Positions 1-9,058 are shown, counted from the stretch's first letter. The stretch is 64,000 bases of DNA from an uncultured Reyranella sp. (GCF_945957355.1 NZ_CAMFKM010000013.1:1-64000); one strand, 5' to 3'. Notes: generated by a model from the sequence alone, not told the origin. A program made the numbers and translations.

Positions 1-464
1 CGCTGGGCGTGCAGATCGCCCATCCCGAGGCGCTGGTCATCGACGTGGCGGGCGAGGCCTCGATCCTGATGAACATCCAGGAACTCTCGACGGCGGCGCA
101 GTACCGCCTGCCGGTTAAGATCTTCGTGCTGAACAACCACTACATGGGCATGGTCCGCCAGTGGCAGGAGCTGCTGCATGGCGGCCGCTATTCTGAGAGC
201 TATTCGGAATCGCTGCCCGACTTCGTGAAGGTCGCCGATGCGTTCGGCGCGAAGGGCCTGCGCTGCGAGGATCCGGACAAGCTCGACGATACGATCAAGG
301 AGATGATCGAGCTGAAGCATCCGGTCATCGTCGACGTCATCGTGGACGAGAAGGAAAACTGCTTCCCGATGATCCCGTCGGGGGCGGCGCACAACGAAAT
401 GCTGCTGGGTCCGGACGACAAGCAGTCCGCGAAGGTGTCGGAAGAAGGCATGGTGCTGGTGTGA
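1..464 (+). CDS. ilvB: Acetolactate synthase large subunit, C-terminal part
   Basis: The gene enters from the left edge, reading in the frame that starts at base 3, so about 153 C-terminal residues are visible. Acetolactate synthase condenses two pyruvates, or pyruvate and 2-oxobutyrate, in the first shared step of valine, leucine and isoleucine synthesis. The visible part is the C-terminal ThDP-binding domain: the segment NNHYMGMVRQWQ and the closing MIPSGAAHNEML are hallmarks of this family rather than of other ThDP enzymes. Its stop codon overlaps the start of ilvN by four bases (GTGA), so the two subunits should be translationally coupled. Confidence 0.95.
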   Translation, partial: LGVQIAHPEALVIDVAGEASILMNIQELSTAAQYRLPVKIFVLNNHYMGMVRQWQELLHGGRYSESYSESLPDFVKVADAFGAKGLRCEDPDKLDDTIKEMIELKHPVIVDVIVDEKENCFPMIPSGAAHNEMLLGPDDKQSAKVSEEGMVLV

Positions 465-973
465 GCAAGGATACGTCTATCGTCGCCCATACCATCTCCG
501 TGCTGGTGGCCAACGAGCCGGGCATCCTCGCGCGCGTGGTCGGCCTGTTCTCGGGCCGCGGCTACAACATCGAGAGCCTGACCGTCGCGGAGACCAACGC
601 GAAGGAAAACCAGTCGCGCATCACCATCGTGACCAAGGGCACGCCGATGATCATCGAGCAGATCAAGGCACAGCTCGATCGTCTCGTGCCGGTCTATCGT
701 GTCCGCGACCTCACGGTCGAGGGTCCGCACATCGAGCGCGAACTGGCGCTGGTGAAGGTGAAGAGTGTCGGCGAGAAGCGCGTCGAGGCGCTCCGCCTGG
801 CCGACGTGTTCCGCGCCAAGGTGATCGACGCCAAGTCCGATTCCTTCGTCTTCGAGGTCACCGGCAACACCGACAAGGTCCAGACCTTCGTCGGCCTGAT
901 GGAATCGCTCGGACTGGTCGATGTCGTCCGCACCGGCATCGTCGCCATGTCGCGCGGCGGCGAGTCGCTCTAG
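461..973 (+). CDS. ilvN: Acetolactate synthase small (regulatory) subunit
   Basis: A 170-residue protein starting at a GTG that overlaps the ilvB stop. It has an N-terminal ACT domain (about residues 8-85, with ISVLVANEPGILARVVGLF and the GYNIESL motif), which in this family binds valine and confers feedback inhibition. A C-terminal small-subunit domain ends in VDVVRTGIVAMSRG. Length is normal for the long IlvH/IlvN type. It binds the catalytic subunit encoded just upstream. The exporter gene starts three bases after its stop, so it may be co-transcribed. Confidence 0.96.
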   Translation: MSKDTSIVAHTISVLVANEPGILARVVGLFSGRGYNIESLTVAETNAKENQSRITIVTKGTPMIIEQIKAQLDRLVPVYRVRDLTVEGPHIERELALVKVKSVGEKRVEALRLADVFRAKVIDAKSDSFVFEVTGNTDKVQTFVGLMESLGLVDVVRTGIVAMSRGGESL

Positions 974-975
974 GC

Positions 976-1596
976 ATGGAATACGTCGCGGCCCTCGCGG
1001 GGCTTGCGGTCGTCCATCTGCTGGCGGTGGCGAGCCCCGGCCCGTCGACGGTCCTCGTCATCCAGACGGCGGCGGTCTCGGGCCGCCGCGCCGGCCTGCT
1101 GGCGGCGTTCGCCATGATGCTGGGTGCGCTCGCCTGGGCGGCGGCCGCGCTCTACGGACTTCAGATCCTGTTTGCCCGCTTCGAGTGGCTGTACGTTGCC
1201 TTCCGGATCGGCGGCGCGATCTACCTGTTCTATCTCGCCTTCATGCTGCTGTGTCACGCCGGCGCGCCGCTGCCGGAGGCCGATCCGTCGGTGGGGCGCG
1301 CGGGCGCCGGGCAGGGTTTCGTGAAGGCGCTGCTGCTGCAGCTCAGCAACCCCAAGGTCATGGTGTTCATGGGCAGCATTTTCGTCTCGCTGCTGCCCGC
1401 CCAGCCGCCGGCCTGGATGGACGCCACGGTGCTGGCCATCGTGGCGATCAACGAGTTCTGCTGGTTCGCGCTGCTGGCGCTGCTCTTCTCGGGCCAGACC
1501 GCGCGCGCCTTCTACCAGCGAACCAAGCTGTGGCTCGACCGGTTCATGGGCGGCGCGCTGGCGCTGCTGGGCCTGAAGCTGGCGCTCGACCGCTAG
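976..1596 (+). CDS. LysE/RhtB-family amino-acid exporter
   Basis: A 206-residue, very hydrophobic protein with about six predicted membrane segments. The family signature SPGPSTVLV lies near residue 20, at the end of the first membrane helix. Members of this family export amino acids and related small molecules from the cytoplasm. The gene begins three bases after ilvN and is separated from ilvC by one gene on the other strand, so a role in relieving branched-chain amino-acid excess is attractive but unproven. Its stop codon overlaps the stop of the convergent lipoprotein gene. Confidence 0.9.
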   Translation: MEYVAALAGLAVVHLLAVASPGPSTVLVIQTAAVSGRRAGLLAAFAMMLGALAWAAAALYGLQILFARFEWLYVAFRIGGAIYLFYLAFMLLCHAGAPLPEADPSVGRAGAGQGFVKALLLQLSNPKVMVFMGSIFVSLLPAQPPAWMDATVLAIVAINEFCWFALLALLFSGQTARAFYQRTKLWLDRFMGGALALLGLKLALDR

Positions 1597-2135
1597 TAGT
1601 TCGACAGGCCCTTGATCGAGGCGACGCGGCCCTCGATCTCGGCCAGGTTGGCCGGCGGCTTGTCGATCACGAACAGCGCCTGCGTGCGGCCGTTCATCCG
1701 CAGGGGATCGCCGCCCTCGCGCTGCTGCATCTCGCCCAGGAAGGTGCCGGCCGGGCGGCAGGTCAGCGTGGCGCTCAGCCCGCCGTAATTCACGCCCGGG
1801 TAGCGCAGGCAGATCTGGGTGATCTGCTGGCCGCTCGAATCGCTGGTGTTCTGGACCATCCATTCGCCCTGGAAGATCCGCCGCTGGCCGACCATCCAGA
1901 CGAGATCGCGGCCGTCCGCCGTCGAGTAATGGATCTGGACCGGGCCGGGGCCGCGGGTCCACAGCCAGGTGTGATTGCGCATCGCCCGCGCGGCGCCATG
2001 AACCGTCGAATTCTCCGCGGCATAGTCGATGCCCGGCATCGGGGTGGCCGGGTTCGTCGGAGCGTCGGAGGGCTGGGAGCAGGCGACCAGCACGAGAGCC
2101 AGGGACGCGGGGACGAAGGCGGAGCGAAGGGACAT
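1593..2135 (-). CDS. Small predicted lipoprotein, function unknown
   Basis: A 180-residue protein. The start at 2135 was chosen because it gives a clean lipoprotein signal peptide ending in the lipobox LVAC, with Cys19 as the lipidated residue; an upstream start would add about 49 unlikely residues. The mature part has two Trp residues in HTWLWTRGPG, two further Cys residues and a mixed polar composition. I do not recognise the domain. It lies convergent to the exporter gene and divergent from ilvC. Membrane location is an inference from the lipobox. Confidence 0.72.
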   Translation of the reverse strand: MSLRSAFVPASLALVLVACSQPSDAPTNPATPMPGIDYAAENSTVHGAARAMRNHTWLWTRGPGPVQIHYSTADGRDLVWMVGQRRIFQGEWMVQNTSDSSGQQITQICLRYPGVNYGGLSATLTCRPAGTFLGEMQQREGGDPLRMNGRTQALFVIDKPPANLAEIEGRVASIKGLSNY

Positions 2136-2310
2136 TGCGGGCTTTCCTCGGGGATCGACTGGGCTTGGGTTGCCCTCCGGCAGGCATACCATATGTAGAA
2201 GCGCAAGGGGGACATGCGATAAGGCGGGATTCGAGGCTGGTTTTTGCGAGCCGGGTTGTCTACTAACCCCCGTTCTTTGCAAGAAGCAGCTGCCAGGAGG
2301 ATTGGCCCCT

Positions 2311-3330
2311 ATGCGTGTCTACTACGATCGTGACGCCGACGTTAACCTGATCAAGGGCAAGAAGGTCCTGATCGTCGGCTACGGCAGCCAGGGTCATGCC
2401 CACGCCATGAACCTCCGTGATTCGGGCGTGAAGGACGTGCGCATCGCGCTCAAAGCCGGTTCCGCCACGATCAAGAAGGCCGAGGGCGCGGGTTTCACCG
2501 TGATGACGCCGGCCGAAGGCGCCAAGTGGGCCGACATCGTCATGATGCTGACCCCGGACGAACTGCAGTCGGACATCTACAATGCCGACCTCGCCGGCAA
2601 CATGAAGCAGGGCGCCGCGCTGGCGTTCGCGCACGGCCTCAACGTCCACTTCAACCTGCTGACGCCCCGCGCCGACCTCGACGTGTTCATGATCGCGCCG
2701 AAGGGCCCCGGCCACACCGTGCGCTCCGAGTATGTGCGCGGCGGCGGCGTGCCCTGCCTCGTGGCGGTGGCGCAGAACTCCTCGGGCAACGCGCTCGAGA
2801 TCGCGCTGAGCTACTCCTCGGCGGTGGGCGGCGGTCGCGCCGGCACCATCGAGACCTCGTTCAAGGAAGAGTGCGAGACCGACCTGTTCGGCGAGCAGGT
2901 CGTCCTGTGCGGCGGCCTCGTCGAGCTGATCAAGGCCGGCTACGAGACGCTGGTCGAGGCGGGCTACGCGCCGGAGATGGCGTACTTCGAGTGCCTGCAC
3001 GAAGTGAAGCTGATCGTCGACCTCATCTTCGAGGGCGGCATCGCCAACATGAACTACTCGATCTCCAACACCGCCGAGTACGGCGAGTACCGGTCGGGCC
3101 CGCGCATCGTGACTGCCGAGACCAAGGCCGAGATGAAGCGCGTTCTGGAAGACATCCAGTCGGGCCGCTTCGCGCGCGACTGGATGCTGGAGAACAAGGT
3201 CAACCAGGCCTCGTTCAAGGCGATGCGCAAGCGCATGTCGGAGCACCCGATCGAGGAGATCGGCGAGAAGCTCCGCGGCATGATGCCGTGGATCAAGGAA
3301 AAAGCTTTGGTGGACAAGGCGCGCAACTAG
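2311..3330 (+). CDS. ilvC: Ketol-acid reductoisomerase (NADP+)
   Basis: A 339-residue class I enzyme that converts acetolactate or acetohydroxybutyrate to the dihydroxy acids, the second step of branched-chain synthesis. The Rossmann motif GYGSQGHA is at residues 23-30, followed by the AFAHGLNVHF segment. The C-terminal knotted domain carries the conserved acidic stretch EECETDLFGEQ and the closing helix PIEEIGEKLR. The ATG at 2311 has a strong AGGAGG ten bases upstream; an in-frame extension further upstream has no coding support. A strong terminator follows about 70 bases after the stop. Confidence 0.98.
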   Translation: MRVYYDRDADVNLIKGKKVLIVGYGSQGHAHAMNLRDSGVKDVRIALKAGSATIKKAEGAGFTVMTPAEGAKWADIVMMLTPDELQSDIYNADLAGNMKQGAALAFAHGLNVHFNLLTPRADLDVFMIAPKGPGHTVRSEYVRGGGVPCLVAVAQNSSGNALEIALSYSSAVGGGRAGTIETSFKEECETDLFGEQVVLCGGLVELIKAGYETLVEAGYAPEMAYFECLHEVKLIVDLIFEGGIANMNYSISNTAEYGEYRSGPRIVTAETKAEMKRVLEDIQSGRFARDWMLENKVNQASFKAMRKRMSEHPIEEIGEKLRGMMPWIKEKALVDKARN

Positions 3331-3402
3331 CGCGCCTTGGACGCCGGCGGGCGGCAGCGCTTGTAATCAAGCGCGAGAGCCTGCGCGGTCCAGAAAAGAT
3401 GA

Positions 3403-3427
3403 AGGCGCCGAAACCCGGCGCCTTTTT
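3403..3427 (+). terminator. Rho-independent terminator after ilvC
   Basis: A perfect 8-bp stem (3403-3410 with 3416-3423), a five-base loop and five T residues at the 3' side. It sits about 70 bases after the ilvC stop and before the convergent SDR gene, so it should end the ilv transcript. Confidence 0.88.
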
Positions 3428-3463
3428 CTTGTCTGTTCTGCACCCGGCGCGTGTGAACGCGCC

Positions 3464-4222
3464 CTAAATAATATACCCACCACCCGACGCATCGAGCATC
3501 GCGCCGGTGATGAAGGACGATTCGTCCGACAGGAGCCACAGCACCGCCCGGGCGATCTCGGCAGAGGTGCCCACCCGGCCCATCGGGATCGAGGCTTCGA
3601 TGCCGGCGCGGAACGTCGGGTCCTTCAGCCGTCCCTCGGTCATCTCCGTCAGCACCATCCCCGGCCGCAGCGAGTTCACGCGGATGCCCTCCGCTGCGAC
3701 CTCGCGGGCAAAGCCCTTGGTGAAGGCGTCGACCGCGCCCTTGCTGGCGGCATAGGCCGAGGAGCCCAGCCGTCCGCCGAGCGTCGCCGCCATCGACGAG
3801 ACGTTGACGATCGAGCCGCCCTTGCCGCCATGCTTCGTCGACATGCGCCGGGCCGCCTCCCGGCAGCACAGCATCAGGCCGGTGACGTTGGTGGCGAATA
3901 GGTTGGCCAGCACCTCGGCATCGTATTCGTCGACCCGGCCGCGCTTGCCGTTGGTGCCGGCGCTGTTGACCAGATGGGTGATCGGCCCCAGCGCCTTCTC
4001 GGTCTCCTCGAACACCCGCACGATGTCGGCCTCGCGTGCCATGTCGCCGGGCAGGGCGATGGCCTTGCCGCCCCTGGCCTCGATGTCGGCCACGACCTTC
4101 TTCGCCTGCGTGTCGCGGGTCCGGTAGTTGAGGGCGATGCTGTAGCCGCGAGTCGCGGCCTGCCGGGCGGTCTCGGCGCCGATGCCCGAGGCGCCGCCGG
4201 TGATCAGGAGGATTTTGCTCAT
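3464..4222 (-). CDS. SDR-family oxidoreductase (copy 1 of a tandem pair)
   Basis: A 252-residue classical short-chain dehydrogenase. The NAD(P)-binding motif TGGASGIGAE is near the N-terminus, the NSAG motif near residue 88, and the catalytic Ser and YAASK lie in the middle. It ends in the FITGAMLDASGGG pattern typical of 3-oxoacyl reductase-like or glucose 1-dehydrogenase-like members. The start at 4222 matches its neighbour exactly. The next gene upstream is a paralogue of the same length and very similar sequence, with 38 bases between them, so the pair arose by tandem duplication. The substrate cannot be read from sequence. Confidence 0.9.
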   Translation of the reverse strand: MSKILLITGGASGIGAETARQAATRGYSIALNYRTRDTQAKKVVADIEARGGKAIALPGDMAREADIVRVFEETEKALGPITHLVNSAGTNGKRGRVDEYDAEVLANLFATNVTGLMLCCREAARRMSTKHGGKGGSIVNVSSMAATLGGRLGSSAYAASKGAVDAFTKGFAREVAAEGIRVNSLRPGMVLTEMTEGRLKDPTFRAGIEASIPMGRVGTSAEIARAVLWLLSDESSFITGAMLDASGGGYII

Positions 4223-4260
4223 GGGCCGATGGTATCGTGTCGTGGGGCCGGAAGCCCGCC

Positions 4261-5019
4261 CTAGATGATGTACCCTCCGCCCGACGCATCGAGCATCGCG
4301 CCGGTGATGAACGAGGCCTCGTCCGACAGCAGCCACAGGATCGCTTCCGCAATCTCATGCGCCTCGCCGATGCGCTGGATGGGAAGCGATGCTGCGACGG
4401 CGGCGAGGACGCCCGGCTCACTGAGCCGCCCCTCCGTCATCTCGGTCATCACCGGACCGGGGCGGATCGCGTTGACCCGTATCCCCTCGGCGGCGACTTC
4501 CCGCGCAAATCCCTTGGTGAAGGCATCGACCGCGCCCTTGGTGGCGGCATAGGCCGACGCGCCGCGGCGCCCGCCCAGGGTCGCCGCCATCGACGAGACG
4601 TTCACGATGGCGCCGCCCTTGCCACCATGCCGGCTCGACATGCGTCGGGTTGCCTCGCGGCAGCACAGCATCAGGCCGATGACGTTCACCGTGAAAAGGT
4701 TGGCGATCACCTCGCGCTCGTACTCGTCGATCCGGCCGCGGCTGGGGTCGATACCGGCGCTGTTCACCAGATGGGTGATCGGCCCCAGGGCCTTCTCGGT
4801 TTCCTCGAACAGGCGGACGATATCAGCCTCGCGCGCCATGTCGCCGGTCAGGGCGACCGCCTTGCCACCCTTGGCCTCGATGTCTGCGACCACGGCCTTG
4901 GCCTGGGCGTCACGGCTGCGATAGTTGATCGCGACCCGATAGCCGCGCGCGCCGGCGCGCCGGGCGGTCTCGGCGCCGATGCCCGAGGCGCCGCCGGTGA
5001 TCAGGAGGGTTTTGCTCAT
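4261..5019 (-). CDS. SDR-family oxidoreductase (copy 2 of a tandem pair)
   Basis: Also 252 residues, with the same TGGASGIGAE cofactor motif, NSAG motif, catalytic Ser and YAATK, and the same C-terminal DASGGGYII as copy 1. Differences cluster where substrate specificity usually lies: around residues 90-96 and in the variable loop after RPGPVMTEMTEG, roughly residues 200-220. This gene is promoter-proximal and lies 42 bases from the divergent alcohol dehydrogenase gene, so the three probably share a control region. The reaction is NAD(P)-dependent alcohol/ketone redox chemistry by family. Confidence 0.9.
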   Translation of the reverse strand: MSKTLLITGGASGIGAETARRAGARGYRVAINYRSRDAQAKAVVADIEAKGGKAVALTGDMAREADIVRLFEETEKALGPITHLVNSAGIDPSRGRIDEYEREVIANLFTVNVIGLMLCCREATRRMSSRHGGKGGAIVNVSSMAATLGGRRGASAYAATKGAVDAFTKGFAREVAAEGIRVNAIRPGPVMTEMTEGRLSEPGVLAAVAASLPIQRIGEAHEIAEAILWLLSDEASFITGAMLDASGGGYII

Positions 5020-5061
5020 GGCGCGATGATATAGTGCCGGCAACGTTTCGGGAGGAAATTC

Positions 5062-6162
5062 ATGAAGGCCGCCGTTCTGTTCAAGCCCAACGAGCCGTTG
5101 CAGGTCGTCGAGTGCGAACTCGACCCGCCCAAGGCGATGGAAGTGCGCGTCAAGATGAAGGCGTCGGGCGTCTGTCAGAGCGACTGGCACGTCATGAACG
5201 GCGACTGGCCCTCGCCGATGCCGATCGTGCCGGGCCACGAAGCCGCGGGCGAGATCCTCGAATGCGGGCCGGGCGTCACCACGGTGAAGCCGGGCGACCA
5301 TGTGATCTTCTCGTTCCGCCCCCATTGCGGCCGCTGCCGCTACTGCACCCAGGGCCGTACCGTGCTCTGCATCGGCCGCGCTTCCGTGCCGCCGGGCTCG
5401 CTGTATGACGGCACGCTGCGGCTGAAGCACAAGGGCGCGGGGATCAACCAGATGGCCCGCATCGGCACCTTCGCCGAGGAGGTGGTGGTCCCGGAAGAGA
5501 TGGTGATCCCGATCCGCAAGGACATGCCGTGGCCGCAGGCGGCGCTCGTCGGCTGCTGCGTGGCGACCGGCGTCGGTGCGGTGACGCGTCATGCCAAGAT
5601 CGAGGCCGGATCGACCGTGCTGGTGATCGGCTGCGGCGGCGTCGGCCTCAATGCCGTGCAGGGCGCCATGCTCTCGGGCGCTTCCAAGATCATCGCGGCC
5701 GACATCCTCGACAACAAGCTCGAGATGGCCAGGACCTTCGGCGCGACGCACACCGTCAACACCGCGACCGACAACGATCCGGTGAAGAAGGTGAAGGAGA
5801 TCACCGGCGGGCTGGGCGTCGACTATTCCTTCGACGCGGTGTCGATCGACCGGACCCAGGCGCTGGCCTTCGACGCGCTGGCGCCGGGTGGCCACGCCGT
5901 CGCGGTCGGCATCTCGGCGGCCACGGTGAAGGCGCAGTATTCGCCGATGATGATGGTGTTCGCCGAGAAGACGATGAGCGGCACCTTCTACGGCTCGGTG
6001 CGTCCCGACCTCGATTTCCCGGTGCTGGTCGACCACTACATGAACAAGCGCCTGAACATCGACGGCCTGATCAGCCGCACCTACCGGCTCGAGGAGATCA
6101 ACGAGGGCTTCAAGCGGATGATGGCGGGCGAGGTCGCGCGCGGCGTCGTGGTGTTCGACTAG
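5062..6162 (+). CDS. Zinc-dependent alcohol dehydrogenase (MDR superfamily)
   Basis: A 366-residue medium-chain dehydrogenase. Catalytic zinc ligands are visible as Cys38, His59-Glu60 (GHEAAG) and Cys165 or Cys166 (GCCVATG). The structural zinc is bound by Cys89, Cys92, Cys95 and Cys103. The nucleotide-binding motif GCGGVGLNAVQG starts at residue 190. The layout is that of class III-like or aryl/long-chain alcohol dehydrogenases using NAD. GGAGG lies 6-10 bases before the ATG. The next gene, an acyl-CoA dehydrogenase, starts 18 bases downstream, and the divergent SDR pair lies upstream, suggesting oxidation of an alcohol towards an acyl-CoA. Confidence 0.92.
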   Translation: MKAAVLFKPNEPLQVVECELDPPKAMEVRVKMKASGVCQSDWHVMNGDWPSPMPIVPGHEAAGEILECGPGVTTVKPGDHVIFSFRPHCGRCRYCTQGRTVLCIGRASVPPGSLYDGTLRLKHKGAGINQMARIGTFAEEVVVPEEMVIPIRKDMPWPQAALVGCCVATGVGAVTRHAKIEAGSTVLVIGCGGVGLNAVQGAMLSGASKIIAADILDNKLEMARTFGATHTVNTATDNDPVKKVKEITGGLGVDYSFDAVSIDRTQALAFDALAPGGHAVAVGISAATVKAQYSPMMMVFAEKTMSGTFYGSVRPDLDFPVLVDHYMNKRLNIDGLISRTYRLEEINEGFKRMMAGEVARGVVVFD

Positions 6163-6179
6163 CCCCTGGCTGCAAGGAC

Positions 6180-7331
6180 ATGAGCACCCTCGACGAATTC
6201 GGCCTGACCGACGAGCAGGTCCTGATCCGGCGCAACGTCGCCGAGTTGCTGGCCCGCGTGCTGCCGCCGGAGGAAATCCGACGGCTCGACGAGGAGTCGG
6301 CGTTCCCGCACGCGGCGTTCGCGGCACTAGCCGAAGCGGGCTACATGGCGCTGCCCTACGATCCCGCCTATGGCGGCATGGGCGGCAGCCGCAAGGACCT
6401 CGTCGTGCTGGTCGAGGCGCTGGCGCGTCACTACAGCGGCGCGTCCTCGCTCTACCTGCCGACCGTCGTCTATGGCGGCATGCACCTGCAGCTCACGGCG
6501 GGCGAGCATCTGCGGCGGCGCTATCTGCCGGAGATCTGCGCCGGCAAACTGAAGTCGGCCTTCGCGCTGTCCGAGCCTGACACGGGATCCGATGCGTCGG
6601 GCATCAAGACGCGCGCAGTACGCGACGGCAACGGCTATCGGATCACCGGCCAGAAGCTCTACATCAGCGCGGCCCACGTCGCCGACTATCTGATGGTGGT
6701 GGCCAAGACCGACAGCGAGGCGCGGCACAAGGGCGTGACCCTGTTCTGGGTCGATGCGCGCGCCGCCGGTCTCACCATGAAGCCGCTGCCGACGCTCGGC
6801 CGCCGCACCACGCACGCCAACGAGATCTTCTTCGACGGCGTGTTCGTGCCGGCCGATCATGTGATCGGCGAGGAGAATCGCGGCTGGTCGGGCCTGATGA
6901 AGGGGCTGAACCTCGAGCGCCTTTGCCTGGCCGCGCAGGCCTGCGGCAACATGCATTTCGCCATCGAATACGCGAAGCGATTCGCGCAGGAGCGCATCCA
7001 GTTCGGCCAGCCGATCTCGAAGTTCCAGGCGATCCAGCACAAGTTCGCCGACATGCGCATCCTGCTGCGCACGACCCAGGCCCTGACCTATCGCCTGGCC
7101 GACATGCTCGATGCCGGGCTCGATCCCGTCGAGGAGACGGCGATCGCCAAGATCCAGGGCACCGACGGCGAGTTCAAATGCGCCCATCTCGCGATGGAGA
7201 TCATGGGCGGCGCCGGCTACACGATGGCGCACGACATCCAGCGCCTGTTCCGCGACGTCCGCGTGGGTTCGATCGGTGGTGGCACCAACGACATCCAGCG
7301 CAACACCATCGCCAAGATGATGGGCCTCTGA
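6180..7331 (+). CDS. Acyl-CoA dehydrogenase
   Basis: A 383-residue FAD enzyme of the acyl-CoA dehydrogenase fold. Visible features are the N-terminal helical part, the middle-domain SAFALSEPDTGSDASG, the FAD-contacting GYRITGQKLYIS, and the C-terminal QERIQFGQPISKFQAIQ with EIMGGAGYT. Where many members carry the catalytic base in YEGT, this one has GGGTNDIQR, so the base, if present, must sit elsewhere as in isovaleryl-CoA dehydrogenases. It follows the alcohol dehydrogenase by 18 bases and is probably in its operon. The ATG at 6180 gives the normal family N-terminus. Confidence 0.93.
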   Translation: MSTLDEFGLTDEQVLIRRNVAELLARVLPPEEIRRLDEESAFPHAAFAALAEAGYMALPYDPAYGGMGGSRKDLVVLVEALARHYSGASSLYLPTVVYGGMHLQLTAGEHLRRRYLPEICAGKLKSAFALSEPDTGSDASGIKTRAVRDGNGYRITGQKLYISAAHVADYLMVVAKTDSEARHKGVTLFWVDARAAGLTMKPLPTLGRRTTHANEIFFDGVFVPADHVIGEENRGWSGLMKGLNLERLCLAAQACGNMHFAIEYAKRFAQERIQFGQPISKFQAIQHKFADMRILLRTTQALTYRLADMLDAGLDPVEETAIAKIQGTDGEFKCAHLAMEIMGGAGYTMAHDIQRLFRDVRVGSIGGGTNDIQRNTIAKMMGL

Positions 7332-7332
7332 G

Positions 7333-7501
7333 GTGCGCAAGATCGGTACAGGCCTCACCCCGAGGAGGCGCGCAGCGCCGTCTCGAAGGGTGACTTCAAG
7401 AACGATGTGCGTGTTGCGCACCCTTCGAGACGCGCTCCCGCGGAGCGCTCCTCAGGGTGAGGCCGGTCGTTTGCGGGTGAGCGTTTAGTGCGCAAGATCG
7501 G
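7333..7501 (+). repeat. 14-bp direct repeat flanking a hairpin element
   Basis: The 14-base sequence GTGCGCAAGATCGG occurs at 7333-7346, one base after the acyl-CoA dehydrogenase stop, and again at 7488-7501, where it forms the start of the next gene. The palindromic element at 7351-7464 lies between the copies. The arrangement looks like duplication of the downstream gene's 5' end on insertion of the element. Confidence 0.75.
7351..7464. repeat. Palindromic intergenic element, 114 bp
   Basis: The ends are perfect inverted repeats (GGCCTCACCC at 7351-7360 with GGGTGAGGCC at 7455-7464). A second perfect 14-base inverted repeat lies inside (7379-7392 with 7419-7432, core TCTCGAAGGGTG). The intervening arm sequences (AGGAGGCGCGCAGCG and CGCTCCCGCGGAGCGCTCCT) are partly complementary. 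The whole can fold as one long hairpin. Its wording resembles dispersed palindromic repeats that I recall from several alphaproteobacterial genomes, but a second copy is not present in this window. Confidence 0.78.
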
Positions 7502-7826
7502 CGACGCGTCGTTCTTCCGCATCGTCGATCGCCTGCTGGAGCCCGGCACGACGCGCGTGCCGAGGACGGTCTGGAGCATCGACGGCGTCGACTGGCAGCG
7601 CGAGCGGCACTCCTATGCCGGCGCCGGCCACGGCTTCACGGTCGAGGTCACCACGGGGCGCAAGACGGGGGCCGCGCCCTGGACGATGATCGTCGTGAAG
7701 GAATACTGGCGCTCGGGCCGCGGCGAGGAGCTGAAGTCGCATCAATGGGCGCATATCGAGGCCGGCCGCCGCGCCGATGTCGTGGCCTGGCTCGAGCGAC
7801 AGGAGCGTCGTCTCGAGGGGGCGTAA
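7488..7826 (+). CDS. Small hypothetical protein
   Basis: A 112-residue protein starting at GTG (MRKIGDASFF). It is rich in Trp and charged residues and has no signal peptide or membrane segment. It includes the stretch PWTMIVVKEYWRSG. I do not recognise the family. Its first 14 bases are duplicated 155 bases upstream across the hairpin element, which suggests that the gene originally began one base after the acyl-CoA dehydrogenase stop and was pushed away by an insertion. No clear Shine-Dalgarno precedes the present start. Confidence 0.6.
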   Translation: MRKIGDASFFRIVDRLLEPGTTRVPRTVWSIDGVDWQRERHSYAGAGHGFTVEVTTGRKTGAAPWTMIVVKEYWRSGRGEELKSHQWAHIEAGRRADVVAWLERQERRLEGA

Positions 7827-7879
7827 GGCGCTTGCGGCGCGCATTTTCAGCAGCGACGAATCGCGAAGGAGCACAAACA

Positions 7880-7936
7880 GTGACCATCACCGCCGCCGCC
7901 TTGAATCGCCTTGCGAGCCTTGCCTTGCCGGTCTAA
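7880..7936 (+). CDS. Possible 18-residue small ORF upstream of mreB
   Basis: A GTG-initiated 18-codon ORF ending in TAA, preceded by AAGGAG about nine bases upstream. It lies in the 191-base gap before mreB and ends 81 bases before the mreB start. The predicted peptide is hydrophobic and Ala/Leu-rich. Only the ribosome-binding site and position support it; it may be chance. Confidence 0.25.
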   Translation: MTITAAALNRLASLALPV

Positions 7937-8017
7937 ACCCGGTCGCACCCCCGGTGCCGGACCTCGGAATGGCGCCAATATTTCAAGATTTCGCCGTAAT
8001 TACAGAGACTTAACTCA

Positions 8018-9058
<1,041 letters not shown>

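Noticed and set aside
970..2187. A 405-codon open frame on the minus strand opposite ilvN, the LysE-type gene and the lipoprotein gene
   Set aside because: High-GC antisense shadow with Arg/Pro/Gly-rich content and no recognisable motif; it runs through two well-supported genes.
4261..6327. A 688-codon minus-strand frame extending from the second SDR across the alcohol dehydrogenase gene
   Set aside because: Only the last 252 codons are the real SDR; the rest is the antisense of the alcohol dehydrogenase and lacks family features.
7351..7464. Palindromic element considered as an insertion sequence
   Set aside because: Far too short for a transposase gene; at most it is a non-autonomous element.
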